64,000 bases of DNA, from NCBI RefSeq assembly GCF_900291465.1, contig NZ_LT985808.1, positions 601,363-665,362 on the forward strand, written 5' to 3'. The stretch is from Bacteroides sp. Marseille-P3684 (lineage in GTDB: Bacteria > Bacteroidota > Bacteroidia > Bacteroidales > Bacteroidaceae). Below are positions 33,952-43,224 of this stretch, piece after piece. Every line of letters starts with the position of its first letter. Within the stretch, counting starts at the first letter, position 1. The translations under genes and the position numbers were made by a program. Below the pieces are notes generated by a model. The model was not told the origin of the DNA. It was given only the letters and a program-made list of their open reading frames with translations, and did no database searches.

Positions 33952-34728
33952 ATGAAAAAAGCCGTATTCCTTGTTCTTCTTTACTTCGTCTGCCAGTTTG
34001 CGGCGACGTTGCCCTTCGTGTTCCTGCATTTGCTCCGGGATGTGCCCGAACCGTTGTCGCTGACGGACCCGGCTGAGCTGGGGCTGTCGGTCCTGCTGTC
34101 GAACGTGCTGATGATAGCCCATCTGCTCTATTGGAAGTACGTGCGCCTGGGCGTGCGTTCGCTGACGGAAGTCCCTCCGCGGATGCTGCTGGTGTGCGTT
34201 CCGCTGGTGCTGTCGGCGATGTTCGTGCTCAATGCGTTCAACGAGTGGCTGGATCTGCCCAACTGGGGCGAGGCATCCTTTGAGGGGATGAGCCGCACGG
34301 TGTGGGGACTGCTGGCGATAGTGGCGGGTGCTCCGCTGGTGGAGGAGATGTTGTTCCGCGGCGGTGTGATGAACCTGCTCCATCGTTCAGGCTACGGTCC
34401 GAAGGCGATGGTCGTGTGGTCGGCGTTGCTGTTCGGTCTGTTCCACATCAATCCGGCGCAGATTCCGTTTGCCTTCCTGCTGGGCCTGCTGCTGGGTTGG
34501 CTTTACTGGCGGACGGGCAGCCTGTTGCCGGGCATCCTGTGCCACTTCATCAACAACGCGCTGGGTGCACTTGTGCTCCGTTCGGAGCATGCCGACGCCC
34601 GCCTTGTCGACCTGATGGGCGGCACGGGTCCGCTCCTCGCAGGTGTCGCCGTGGCAGCGGTGGTGTTTGCCGTCTCCCTCTTCTACGCCCGTCGTTGGCT
34701 GAAGGTGGTGAATGGAACGTTTGACTGA
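33952..34728 (+). CDS. CPBP-family intramembrane glutamic protease
   Basis: 258 residues with about seven or eight membrane helices. The conserved motifs are APLVEEMLFRGG (the catalytic EE followed by R), LFGLFHINPAQI and CHFINNALG, as in CAAX-protease/bacteriocin-processing proteins. The start is the ATG at 33952, which begins with a clear signal-like helix; the open frame upstream lies within ribF. Its substrate is unknown. Confidence 0.92.
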   Translation: MKKAVFLVLLYFVCQFAATLPFVFLHLLRDVPEPLSLTDPAELGLSVLLSNVLMIAHLLYWKYVRLGVRSLTEVPPRMLLVCVPLVLSAMFVLNAFNEWLDLPNWGEASFEGMSRTVWGLLAIVAGAPLVEEMLFRGGVMNLLHRSGYGPKAMVVWSALLFGLFHINPAQIPFAFLLGLLLGWLYWRTGSLLPGILCHFINNALGALVLRSEHADARLVDLMGGTGPLLAGVAVAAVVFAVSLFYARRWLKVVNGTFD

Positions 34729-34758
34729 GTGCCGTCCTTCCCCCCTTTCCTTTCCCTT

Positions 34759-35472
34759 TCACGGATTAAACGTGGTATATCCCTTCAGTTCAGTGCGCAG
34801 GGCGTCGGACTTGCCATGGACCAGCTTGTCGAGCAGTGCCCAGAAGCGGGGGCTGTGGTTCATCTCCACGGTGTGGCACAGCTCGTGGAGGATGACATAG
34901 TCGACCAGGTGCTCGGGCAGGAGCACGAGCGAGCAGGACAGGTTGATGTCCCGACGTGCGGAACAGCTGCCCCAACGGCCTTTGCTCGTATTGATTTTCA
35001 CGCTTTGGAAGGGCAGTCCCGCCTGCTCCGACAGGCGGCGGATGCGTGGCGGAAGCACCTCTTTGGCACGTCGGCGCAATGTCTCCTGGATGATGCCGCG
35101 CAGCCACGGCTGCATGCCTTCGTCATGGAAGTCGGTGCCGGGCGGACAGAGCAGGGTGAAGTCGCCCTCGCGGCTGCGCATCTGGAACCCCTTGCTTCCG
35201 CCATACTCCACGTGGAAGCGGAAGAGCGGGGCGTCGATGCGGAAGTCCGGGTCGACGAAGGTGGAGGGGCGCAGCTGTTGCAGCCGCTGCCTGACTTCCG
35301 TGCGACAGGAGTCGAGGAACAGGCGGATGCGTGCTTCGAGCGTGCCGGGAGGTACGGTGACGATGATGTGTCCGTTGGATTCGATACGGAGGATGAGCCG
35401 GCGCGCCCGTCGGTTGATGCGGATGTAGACGGTGCCGAACTCGGAGTCGGTGATTTTGAACAGTTCTGCCAT
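34759..35472 (-). CDS. YgjP-like (M48/DUF45-type) zinc metallopeptidase
   Basis: 237 residues. The zinc motif HELCH near residue 195, preceded by WGSCSARRDINLSC and followed by HSPRFWALL, is that of the YgjP/SprT-like group. The N-terminus begins with an RARRLILRIESNG strand region typical of the family. Cytoplasmic, no signal peptide; substrate unknown. ATG 35472 is chosen because the TACCTTTG promoter lies inside the longer frame. Confidence 0.85.
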   Translation of the reverse strand: MAELFKITDSEFGTVYIRINRRARRLILRIESNGHIIVTVPPGTLEARIRLFLDSCRTEVRQRLQQLRPSTFVDPDFRIDAPLFRFHVEYGGSKGFQMRSREGDFTLLCPPGTDFHDEGMQPWLRGIIQETLRRRAKEVLPPRIRRLSEQAGLPFQSVKINTSKGRWGSCSARRDINLSCSLVLLPEHLVDYVILHELCHTVEMNHSPRFWALLDKLVHGKSDALRTELKGYTTFNP

Positions 35473-35479
35473 AGCGGTG

Positions 35480-35487
35480 CAAAGGTA
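35480..35487 (-). promoter_or_regulatory. -7 box of the metallopeptidase gene
   Basis: TACCTTTG on the minus strand, about 8 bases before ATG 35472, so the mRNA leader is very short. Confidence 0.55.
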
Positions 35488-35499
35488 CGCATAAAAACT

Positions 35500-35533
35500 C
35501 TGACGGACCACTGCTCACGCGGTAGTCCGTCAG
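35500..35533 (-). terminator. Hairpin after the sigma/anti-sigma/DUF4252 operon
   Basis: CTGACGGAC (35500-35508) pairs exactly with GTCCGTCAG (35525-35533). It lies between the DUF4252 stop and the next promoter; the intervening 130 bases are AT-rich and empty. Confidence 0.6.
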
Positions 35534-35668
35534 GGTATTGTATTCTACAAATGTTGAGAGAATTGAAACTTCACAGCCTCGTTATTCTTTGTTCTTGTAA
35601 GCATGAATTGTTTACAGTCTTAAGCAAATGAATTGTTTCTATAATAAAGCAAATAAAATTCCTTGTTC

Positions 35669-36175
35669 TCACTCCTTCCGGCTTCTGGCGGCGGCGGGCA
35701 CCATCGTGTGCGTAAGCTGCCGGATGAACGCGTGGTTCATGTCGCCGGTGAAGTTGATGACCGTGAACTGTTTCCCTACCTGGCGGAGCAGCACCAGCTC
35801 GACAATCTCGGTCTTGTGCTCGCGGACGAAGATGCGGCAGTGGTCCTTCCCTTCGTCATACGAAGCCAGTTCCTTGAAACGGGCGGAGTTCTTCCGTGCC
35901 ATCTCTTCGGCATGCTTGAAGTAAGTCTTGCCCTGCCTGCCGGCATTGACAATCTGCATGCTCTTCAGGCGCGAGATGATGTCCGCCATTCCGGTCGTGT
36001 CGTTTTCACCGATGCCGTGGTCGAGAATCTCCTCCATCATTTTCGGGCTGACGCTGATGCAGTGCAGGAGGCTGTCGCCCTCATGCTCCGCCATGTAACG
36101 TGAGGCGAAGTCCTGTGCCTGCGTGCCTGTGGCGATGAGTGCCAGCAGACACACGGTGAGCCATGTGCGTCTCAT
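35669..36175 (-). CDS. DUF4252-family exported protein
   Basis: 168 residues. Signal peptide MRRTWLTVCLLALIATGTQAQ. The mature part has DIISRLKSMQIVNA and KTEIVELVLLRQVGKQFTVI, which fit DUF4252, a small exported family found next to ECF sigma/anti-sigma pairs in Bacteroidota. The ATG overlaps the anti-sigma stop by 4 bases (ATGA), so the genes are coupled. The function of the family is unknown. Confidence 0.85.
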   Translation of the reverse strand: MRRTWLTVCLLALIATGTQAQDFASRYMAEHEGDSLLHCISVSPKMMEEILDHGIGENDTTGMADIISRLKSMQIVNAGRQGKTYFKHAEEMARKNSARFKELASYDEGKDHCRIFVREHKTEIVELVLLRQVGKQFTVINFTGDMNHAFIRQLTHTMVPAAARSRKE

Positions 36176-36678
36176 TGGACTGCCTGTTTAGGGGCGGTGT
36201 CGGCGACGCTGTCACTGTCATGCACCTGCGATTTCTGGAAACTCTCCGACACGATCTGCAATGCCTCCGAGACGGTCCCATAGGCCGACTGCGGGTCGGT
36301 GTAGGTGTCCTGGTAAGCGTCGTAGTTGTAGTCGGTCTGTCGGCTGCGGTCAAAGGAGTGCTGGGCGACCGTGCCCAGCGACAGCATGACGGCAACGACG
36401 GCGGCTGCCTTGAAGAGGGGCATCATGCGGCGGCGCATCGGGAGGCGGCGTGCCTTGACGCTCGGACGTTCGACCTGCGCAAGGATGCGCTCGTCGAAGT
36501 CTTCGCCCAGGTGCAGGTCCGCAGCTGCATCTTCGTAGGCAAACAGACTCTTGTAGGGAAGCAAATGAGCAGGTACTTCTTTCTGCCGGAAGAAGGCACG
36601 CAAGATTTGCTCTTCCTCCACGGAGGTTTCGCAAGCCCAATAGCGTTCGAGTAACTGTTCAATATACTTATAGTCCAT
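36172..36678 (-). CDS. Probable membrane-bound anti-sigma factor
   Basis: 168 residues. A cytoplasmic N-terminal part of about 85 residues begins MDYKYIEQLLERYWACETS, as in small Bacteroidota anti-sigma-like proteins. One membrane helix follows (LFKAAAVVAVMLSLGTVA, about 88-105), then an exported tail. It overlaps the sigma gene by 11 bases and the DUF4252 gene by 4. The topology and position make it the likely holder of the adjacent sigma factor; direct evidence is lacking. Confidence 0.72.
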   Translation of the reverse strand: MDYKYIEQLLERYWACETSVEEEQILRAFFRQKEVPAHLLPYKSLFAYEDAAADLHLGEDFDERILAQVERPSVKARRLPMRRRMMPLFKAAAVVAVMLSLGTVAQHSFDRSRQTDYNYDAYQDTYTDPQSAYGTVSEALQIVSESFQKSQVHDSDSVADTAPKQAVQ

Positions 36679-37177
36679 AGTCGTTTATTTCGGTGTATTG
36701 TTGTTTTATCTTCTGGCGGGCGCGGAACAGGTTGACTTTCACTTGCTCTTCGCTCACGCCGACGATGTCGGCTATCTCCTTGTAGCTTTTCCCTTCGACG
36801 TCCCGCAGCTGGAGGATGGTGCGCTGCTTCTCGGGCAGCCCGCTGATGAGGCGGTGGATGAGCGCCATCTGCTCATTGCGTACGCAGAGCGAGTAGGGGT
36901 CGGCACTGTCGGGGGTGTTGGCATTGCTCTCGGTCAGTTCCTCGTTTTGGGATTCCTTGAGCTGGCTCCGGTCGATGGCGAGATTCCGGCAGACCGTGAG
37001 GCAGTAAGCCTCCACCGATTCCATGCCTTCCCACTCATCGCGGCGTCCCCACACCCGCAGCATCGTTTCCTGTACGACATCTTCTGCTTCCGCACGGTTC
37101 ATGGTGATGCGGAGTGCCAGCCTGAAGAGCTTGTCCTTAAGCGGCAGGATATCGTTTCGGAAGTTGATAGCTTGCAT
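36668..37177 (-). CDS. ECF RNA polymerase sigma factor
   Basis: 169 residues. Region 2 has AEAEDVVQETMLRVWGRR; region 4 has LQLRDVEGKSYKEIADIVG with SEEQVKVNLFRARQKI as recognition helix. First gene of a three-gene operon with the anti-sigma-like and DUF4252 genes. It probably drives its own operon; the region before its ATG has only a weak box (TAACTTTT), as expected if it needs an alternative sigma. Confidence 0.93.
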   Translation of the reverse strand: MQAINFRNDILPLKDKLFRLALRITMNRAEAEDVVQETMLRVWGRRDEWEGMESVEAYCLTVCRNLAIDRSQLKESQNEELTESNANTPDSADPYSLCVRNEQMALIHRLISGLPEKQRTILQLRDVEGKSYKEIADIVGVSEEQVKVNLFRARQKIKQQYTEINDYGL

Positions 37178-37243
37178 CGTGTTTCTATATAGATGACGGT
37201 CGACTGGCTGAAAAGTTACAGGGGATGGGTGAATTTTTTTTGC

Positions 37244-38014
37244 TTAAGCCTGGATGAGGGTGCCGGAGTGCCCGTCGATGGCGTCGGCGCGTGTGATGAT
37301 GACGCGCTTCACGCCGGCTTCGATGGCGGCAAGGGCATTCTCAATCTTGGGTATCATGCCGCCGGCGATGGTGCCGTCGGCGGTGAGTGCCTCGAAGCTC
37401 CGGCGGTTGAGGCTGGGGATGACGCTGTCCTCGTCGTCGGGGTCGCGCAGCACGCCTTTCTTCTCGAAGCAGTAGACGAGCGTCACGTCAAACCGGGCAG
37501 CGAGTGCCCGGGCTGTCTCTGAGGCGATGGTGTCGGCGTTGGTGTTGAGCAGGTTCCCGGCGCCATCGTGCGTCAGGGGTGCCATGACGGGGACTACGCC
37601 GCGGGCAATGAGGTCGCCCAGCAGACGGGCGTCCACCCGCTCGACGTCGCCCACGTAGCCATAGTCGATGTCTTTCACGGGGCGTTTCACCGAGCGGATG
37701 ACGTCCATGTCGGCTCCGGTCAGTCCCAGGGCGTTCACGCCGCGTGCCTGGAGTCCGGCGACAATGTTCTTGTTGACGAGTCCGCCGTAGACCATCGTGA
37801 CCACGCGGAGGGTTTCAGCGTCGGTGATGCGGCGTCCGTCGACCATGCGGCTTTCGATGCCGAGCTGTTCGGCAATCCGGGTAGCCGAGCGTCCGCCACC
37901 ATGTACGAGCAGTTTGTGCCCGCTGATGGCGGCGAAGTCGGTGAGCAGGCGTTGGAGGCTGGACGCCTCCTCTACAATCTTTCCGCCTACTTTGATGAGG
38001 GTAAGTGAGGGCAT
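37244..38014 (-). CDS. argB: Acetylglutamate kinase family protein
   Basis: 256 residues. The amino-acid kinase fold is seen in LIKVGGKIVEE, KLLVHGGGRSAT, GLTGADMD and NTNADTIAS. It phosphorylates an N-acylated glutamate in arginine synthesis. In Bacteroides fragilis the pathway uses succinylated intermediates, so the natural substrate here may be N-succinylglutamate; this is inference. It lies 48 bases after speA, last of the topA-aroK-speA-argB run. Confidence 0.95.
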   Translation of the reverse strand: MPSLTLIKVGGKIVEEASSLQRLLTDFAAISGHKLLVHGGGRSATRIAEQLGIESRMVDGRRITDAETLRVVTMVYGGLVNKNIVAGLQARGVNALGLTGADMDVIRSVKRPVKDIDYGYVGDVERVDARLLGDLIARGVVPVMAPLTHDGAGNLLNTNADTIASETARALAARFDVTLVYCFEKKGVLRDPDDEDSVIPSLNRRSFEALTADGTIAGGMIPKIENALAAIEAGVKRVIITRADAIDGHSGTLIQA

Positions 38015-38062
38015 AGAATCCTGTTTAGTTAATGAGTGTAAGGGTCAGTGAATGCTTGCCGC

Positions 38063-39955
38063 CTACTCCAGGTACGTGTACCCGTAAAGCCCGGAGCGGT
38101 AGTTGGAGAGGAACTCCTTGCCCTCCTCCAACGAAATCTTTCCTGACTTCACGGACTTGGTGACCCAGGTCTCCAGGGTGCGGACGAGCTTCTTGGGGCT
38201 GTACTGCACGTAGTCCAGCACCTCTGCCACGGTCTCGCCATCGATGAGCTGGTCGATGCTGTAGCCCTTGTCGTTCACGCTGATGTGTACGGCGTTCGTG
38301 TCACCGAAGAGGTTGTGGAGGTCGCCCAATATCTCCTGGTAGGCACCCACGAGGAATACACCTATATAATATGGGTCCTTCCCCTTGAGCGAATGCACGG
38401 GGAGGAAGTTCGAGATGTTGCGGGTCGAGATGAAGTTCGCAATCTTCCCGTCCGAGTCGCACGTGATGTCCTGCAACGTCGCGGAGCGGTCGGGGCGTTC
38501 GTCGAGGCGCTGGATGGGCATGATGGGGAACAGCTGGTCGATAGCCCACGAGTCGGGCAGTGACTGGAAGAGGGAGAAGTTGCAGAAGTACTTGTCCGCC
38601 AACAGTTTTCCCAGCGAGTGAAGTTCCTCGGGGGCATGCTTCAGCCGTTGCGCCATCTGGTGTATCTCACGGGTGACCGACCAGTAGAGACGCTCGATTT
38701 GCGCGCGCGTCTTCAGGTCGACGATGCCGTGGCTGAAGAGGTCGAGTGCCTCCTCGCGTATCTGCTGCGCGTCGTGCCAGGCTTCGAGCATGCGGCTCTG
38801 GTTGAGGTTGTCCCAGATGTCGTACAGCTCCTGCACCAGCTCGTGGTCGTCGGGGCTGACCTCCCACTCCTCGTCCATCTCGGGCAGGCTCGCCGTTTCG
38901 AGCACCTCGAAGATGAGCACCGAGTGGTGGGCGGTCAGGGCGCGTCCGCTCTCGGTGATGATGTTCGGATGGGGGATGTTGTTCTTGTCGGCGACGTCGA
39001 CAAAGGTCGATATGGAGTCGTTGACGTACTCCTGGATGGAGTAGTTCACGCTGCTCTCGCTGCTCGACGAGCGTGTCCCGTCATAGTCCACGCCCAGGCC
39101 TCCGCCGATGTCGACGAACTCCACGTTGAAGCCCATGGCGTGCAGCTGCACATAGAACTGCGAAGCCTCGCGCAGGGCGGTCTTGATGCGGCGTATCTTG
39201 GTGATCTGGCTACCGATGTGGAAGTGGATGAGGCGCAGGCAGTCCTTCATGTCCTTCTCCTCCAGGATTTGCAGCGCTTCGAGCAGTTCGCTCGACGTGA
39301 GTCCGAACTTGCTGGCGTCGCCGCCGCTCTCCTCCCACTTGCCGCTGCCCGACGAGGCGAGCTTGATGCGTATGCCCAGGTTCGGCCGTACGTTCAGCTG
39401 CTTGGCAAGGCGGGCGATGAGCTGGAGCTCGTTCATCTTCTCCACGACGAGGAAGATGCGCTTGCCCATCTTCTGGGCGAGCAGGGCGAGCTCGATGTAG
39501 CTCTCGTCCTTGTAGCCGTTGCAGATGATGAGCGAGTCGCTGTCGGTGTTCATGGCTATCACCGCATGCAGCTCAGGCTTCGAGCCTGCCTCCAGTCCGA
39601 GGTTGAACTTCTTGCCGTGGCTGATGATTTCTTCCACCACGGGGCGCATCTGGTTGACCTTGATGGGGTAGATGATGAAGTTCTGCGCCTTGTATCCGTA
39701 TTCCTCGGAGGCAATCTGGAAGCAGCGGGCAGTCTTCTCGATGCGGTTGTCCAGGATGTCCGGGAAGCGGACTAGTACCGGGGCTGACATGTCACGCAGC
39801 TGAAGCTCGTTCATGAGTTCCTTCAGGTCGACGCTGACGCCGTCCTTGCGGGGGGTGACTACGACATGTCCCTTCTCGTTGATACCGAAGTAGGAAGTGC
39901 CCCAACCTGTGATGTTGTAGAGCTCTTCGGAGTCCTCAATACGCCATTTTCTCAT
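38063..39955 (-). CDS. speA: Biosynthetic arginine decarboxylase
   Basis: 630 residues, full length. PLP-dependent fold III enzyme: FIIYPIKVNQ carries the PLP Lys, with GLEAGSKPELHAV, LRLIHFHIGSQ and FVDIGGGLGVDYDGT. It makes agmatine for polyamine synthesis in the cytoplasm. It is 24 bases downstream of aroK. Next to argB it links arginine supply with arginine use. Confidence 0.97.
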   Translation of the reverse strand: MRKWRIEDSEELYNITGWGTSYFGINEKGHVVVTPRKDGVSVDLKELMNELQLRDMSAPVLVRFPDILDNRIEKTARCFQIASEEYGYKAQNFIIYPIKVNQMRPVVEEIISHGKKFNLGLEAGSKPELHAVIAMNTDSDSLIICNGYKDESYIELALLAQKMGKRIFLVVEKMNELQLIARLAKQLNVRPNLGIRIKLASSGSGKWEESGGDASKFGLTSSELLEALQILEEKDMKDCLRLIHFHIGSQITKIRRIKTALREASQFYVQLHAMGFNVEFVDIGGGLGVDYDGTRSSSSESSVNYSIQEYVNDSISTFVDVADKNNIPHPNIITESGRALTAHHSVLIFEVLETASLPEMDEEWEVSPDDHELVQELYDIWDNLNQSRMLEAWHDAQQIREEALDLFSHGIVDLKTRAQIERLYWSVTREIHQMAQRLKHAPEELHSLGKLLADKYFCNFSLFQSLPDSWAIDQLFPIMPIQRLDERPDRSATLQDITCDSDGKIANFISTRNISNFLPVHSLKGKDPYYIGVFLVGAYQEILGDLHNLFGDTNAVHISVNDKGYSIDQLIDGETVAEVLDYVQYSPKKLVRTLETWVTKSVKSGKISLEEGKEFLSNYRSGLYGYTYLE

Positions 39956-39979
39956 TTCTAGTCTGTGTAAGTGTTTGTT

Positions 39980-40507
39980 TTATAGGTTTAACATAGTTCG
40001 CAATTGTTCGAGTGACGCTTGTATCTGCTGGCGGGTCTCCAGCAGGTTCACGTCGAAGATGTAGTTGGCACGCTCGTAGAACGGTGCCCGCCGGGCGAGC
40101 GACTCGATGATGTAGGCACGCATCTCCTCGTCGGTCTTGCCGGCGAGCAGGGGGCGCTTCTGCCTGCCCGGCAGCAGGTGGCGGAAGAGCACCTCGGGCG
40201 TCGCCTTCAGGTAGACGGTCTGTGCCTGGCGGTTCATGTAGTCGATGTTGTCGAAGAAGCAGGGAGTGCCGCCGCCGGCAGCAATCACCACGTCCTCAAA
40301 CTCCGCCACCTCGTGGAGCATCTCGTGCTCGATGCGGCGGAAGCCCTCTTCACCCCGTTCCTCGAAGAGCCGGGTCACGGTGCGGCAGAAACGGTTCTCG
40401 ATGTACCAGTCGAGGTCGAAGAAGGGCAGGCCCAACTCCCGGGCGAGGGCGTTGCCCAGCGTTGTCTTGCCGGAGCCCATGTACCCGATCAGGATGATTC
40501 TTGTCAT
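39980..40507 (-). CDS. aroK: Shikimate kinase
   Basis: 175 residues. P-loop GYMGSGKTTLG, the shikimate-binding FFDLDWYIE, AAGGGTPCF and the lid RPLLAG are all present. Catalyses shikimate to shikimate 3-phosphate in aromatic amino acid synthesis. I use the ATG at 40507 at the conserved MTRIILIGYMG; the longer frame reads through the spacer behind topA. Confidence 0.96.
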   Translation of the reverse strand: MTRIILIGYMGSGKTTLGNALARELGLPFFDLDWYIENRFCRTVTRLFEERGEEGFRRIEHEMLHEVAEFEDVVIAAGGGTPCFFDNIDYMNRQAQTVYLKATPEVLFRHLLPGRQKRPLLAGKTDEEMRAYIIESLARRAPFYERANYIFDVNLLETRQQIQASLEQLRTMLNL

Positions 40508-40616
40508 TACGTATGTTGTAGGGACGCACGGTGGGTGCGTCAGGGTTGTTTGATGTCTGTTGGTTGTTCTCTCCGCCGGTGTGCAGGCGGACGGTCTCCC
40601 CTCCGTCGGGGAAGGC

Positions 40617-42959
40617 TCACTTGCGCTTGGCGAACCGGCGGCCCTTCGTCGAGACGGGTTTCTCGTCCTGCTCCTTGATGATGGCAAGGCAGTCGGCAAG
40701 CTCCAGGTCCTTGGGTTCCACCTTCAGTGTCTTGGGCAGACGGTAGTTGTTGCCCTTGTAGGTGATGTAGGGACCGTAGCGTCCGTTGAGAATCTCCAGC
40801 TCCGGCTCCTCGTCAAAGCGCTTGATGTGCTTCTGCGCCTCGGCGGCACGCTTGGCAACGATTAGCTCCACGGCCTCGTCGTAGCTGAAGGTCATGGGGT
40901 CGGCGCCCTTCGGCAGGGAGATGAACTTCCCGTCGTGACGCACGTACGGACCGAACTTGCCCGTCCCGATGATGACCGGCTTGCCCTCGTAGTCGTCGAG
41001 CGTGCGGGGCAGCTTGAACAGCTCCAGCGCCTCGTCGAGCGTGATGGTCTCGATGGACTGGCCCTTGTTGATTTGCGCGAAGCGGGGCTTCTCCTCGTCG
41101 TCCGCCGAACCAATCTGTACCACGGGACCGAAGCGTCCGATTTTCACGAACACCGGACGGCCGCTGACGGGGTCGGTGCCCAGTTCGCGTTCGCCCACCT
41201 TGTGCTCGGTCTTCACGGCAAGGGTCTGCTCGACCATCGGTTCGAACTCGCCGTAGAACTGGCGGATGAGCGTGGTCCACTGCTTGTCGCCCTCGGCTAC
41301 CTCGTCAAACTCCTTTTCCACGCTGGCGGTGAAGTTGTAGTCCATGATTCCGGGGAAGTATTGCAGCAGGAAGTCGTTGACCACCGTGCCCACGTCGGTG
41401 GGCAGCAGCTTGCCCTTCTCGCTGCCGGCGGTCTCGCTCCGCGTGGCGGTGGTGAGTCGCCCTCCGCTCAGGGTGAGGACCTTGTAGGTACGTTCCTTGC
41501 CGGGCTTGTCGCCCTTCTCGACGTAGCCGCGCTGCTGGATGGTGGAGATGGTCGGAGCGTAGGTCGACGGGCGTCCGATGCCCAGCTCCTCGAGCTTGCG
41601 CACGAGACTCGCCTCGGTGTAGCGCGGCGGGTGCTGCGTGAAGCGTTCCTGAGCCACGATGCGTCCGCAGTCGAGCTTCTGCCCCTTCTTGAGCGGGGGC
41701 AGCAGGCGGCTCTCGTCTTCCGTCTCCTCGTCGTCGAGCGACTCGCGGTAGACACGCAGGAAACCGTCGAAGGTCACCACTTCGCCCGTAGCGACGAAGG
41801 TCTCGCTCATGCCCGTGAGGGCGATGGTCGCCGTGGTCTTCTCCAGTTCGGCGTCCGCCATCTGGGAGGCGATGGTGCGCTTCCAGATGAGGTCATAGAG
41901 CCTTCGTTCCGCCGAGTCCGCCTCGATGGTCTGGTGCTCCATGTAGGTCGGGCGGATGGCCTCGTGCGCCTCCTGCGCTCCCTTGCTCTTGGTGGTGAAC
42001 TGACGTGTCTGCACGTAGCGTTCGCCCATGAGCTGTGTGATGGCCTCGCGGCTGGTGCCGATGGCGAGCGAAGAGAGGTTCACCGAGTCGGTACGCATGT
42101 AGGTGATGAATCCGGATTCATAGAGCCGTTGGGCGACCATCATGGTCTGCGCCACGGTGAAGCCTAGCTTGCGTGCCGCCTCCTGTTGGAGGGTGGAGGT
42201 GGTGAAGGGCGGTGCCGGCGACTTTTTCATCGGACGGGTGGTGATGTCCTGCACGGTGAACTCCGTGTGTCGGCACTTCTCCAGGAATGCCTTCGCCTCG
42301 TCCTCGGTCTTGAAGCGGGTGTTCAGCTCGGCACGTATCTCGGCGGGCCGTCCGTCGGCGTCGGTGGTCGAGAAGACGGCGGTCACACGGAAGGACGCTT
42401 CGCTGTGGAATGCCTGGATTTCCCGTTCGCGCTCGACGATGAGGCGGACGGCGACGGACTGCACCCGTCCCGCAGAGAGGGCAGGCTTGACCTTCCGCCA
42501 GAGCACGGGCGAGAGCTTGAAGCCGACGATGCGGTCGAGCACCCGTCGTGCCTGCTGCGCGTTGACGAGGTTGATATCGATGTCCCGCGGATGCTCGATG
42601 GCGCGCAGGATGGCATTCTTGGTGATTTCGTGGAACACGATGCGCTTGGTGTTCTCAGGCTTCAGTCCCAGCACTTCATAGAGGTGCCAGGAGATGGCCT
42701 CTCCCTCGCGGTCCTCATCGGACGCAAGCCACACCATGTCTGCTTTCTTGGCTTCCTGTTTGAGTTCGCTGACCAGTTTCTTCTTCTCGGCAGGGATTTC
42801 ATAGTCGGGTTCGAAGGTGTCGGTATTGATGCTGAACTCTTTCTTCTTCAGGTCGCGGATATGACCGTAACTGGAGAGCACTTTATAGTCCTTTCCCAGA
42901 AACTTCTCGATGGTTTTAGCCTTGGCAGGTGACTCAACAATGACCAGATTCTTTTGCAT
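40617..42959 (-). CDS. topA: DNA topoisomerase I (type IA)
   Basis: 780 residues. The TOPRIM domain begins at NLVIVESPAKAKTIEKFLG and has SDEDREGEAISWHL; the active-site Tyr is in SGFITYMRTDS. The C-terminus has several TopA repeats (GPYVRHDGKFISLPKGADP, GPYITYKGNNY) rather than zinc fingers. It relaxes negative supercoils behind polymerases. The frame is open far upstream, through a repeat tract, but the ATG at 42959 gives the conserved start and follows the promoter at 42990. Confidence 0.97.
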   Translation of the reverse strand: MQKNLVIVESPAKAKTIEKFLGKDYKVLSSYGHIRDLKKKEFSINTDTFEPDYEIPAEKKKLVSELKQEAKKADMVWLASDEDREGEAISWHLYEVLGLKPENTKRIVFHEITKNAILRAIEHPRDIDINLVNAQQARRVLDRIVGFKLSPVLWRKVKPALSAGRVQSVAVRLIVEREREIQAFHSEASFRVTAVFSTTDADGRPAEIRAELNTRFKTEDEAKAFLEKCRHTEFTVQDITTRPMKKSPAPPFTTSTLQQEAARKLGFTVAQTMMVAQRLYESGFITYMRTDSVNLSSLAIGTSREAITQLMGERYVQTRQFTTKSKGAQEAHEAIRPTYMEHQTIEADSAERRLYDLIWKRTIASQMADAELEKTTATIALTGMSETFVATGEVVTFDGFLRVYRESLDDEETEDESRLLPPLKKGQKLDCGRIVAQERFTQHPPRYTEASLVRKLEELGIGRPSTYAPTISTIQQRGYVEKGDKPGKERTYKVLTLSGGRLTTATRSETAGSEKGKLLPTDVGTVVNDFLLQYFPGIMDYNFTASVEKEFDEVAEGDKQWTTLIRQFYGEFEPMVEQTLAVKTEHKVGERELGTDPVSGRPVFVKIGRFGPVVQIGSADDEEKPRFAQINKGQSIETITLDEALELFKLPRTLDDYEGKPVIIGTGKFGPYVRHDGKFISLPKGADPMTFSYDEAVELIVAKRAAEAQKHIKRFDEEPELEILNGRYGPYITYKGNNYRLPKTLKVEPKDLELADCLAIIKEQDEKPVSTKGRRFAKRK

Positions 42960-43224
42960 GTGTGTCTTTGTTAATAATTTAACGTGCGGCAAAAGTAGGA
43001 AAAAAGAGAGATTACACCATATTATAAGGTCTAAATCTGTGTTTTTTTGCGAAAACAACGATTCAATTGACAATGGACAACGATTCAATTGACAATTGAC
43101 AATGGACAATTGACAATTGCCCTTCGGCGTATGCCTGAATCCATCAGGCGGTGAATGTAGGGGCGACCGGTCTGGTCGCCCGGTCCAACGAACATCAATT
43201 GACAATTGTCAATTAAAACGTCGG
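42960..43224. repeat. topA upstream region: CAATTGACAATTG tracts and one MITE-like arm
   Basis: After the topA promoter, 43059-43120 holds tandem ATTCAATTGACAATGGACAA-type units. 43154-43190 is a single arm of the MITE-like family, here with GGGCGACC-GGTCT-GGTCGCCC instead of GGGCGAGC-GGTCT-GCTCGCCC. 43195-43215 is another CAATTGACAATTG tract. No gene. Confidence 0.6.
42990..42997 (-). promoter_or_regulatory. -7 box of the topA-aroK-speA-argB run
   Basis: TACTTTTG on the minus strand, 31 bases before the topA ATG. Confidence 0.6.

Noticed and set aside
36668-37177. Link between this ECF sigma factor and the Sus-like operon
   Set aside because: It is more than 20 kb away, has its own anti-sigma-like gene and DUF4252 partner, and the SusC has no signalling domain.
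43154-43190. Terminator of topA
   Set aside because: The hairpin lies upstream of topA, not downstream, and belongs to the dispersed MITE-like arm family.
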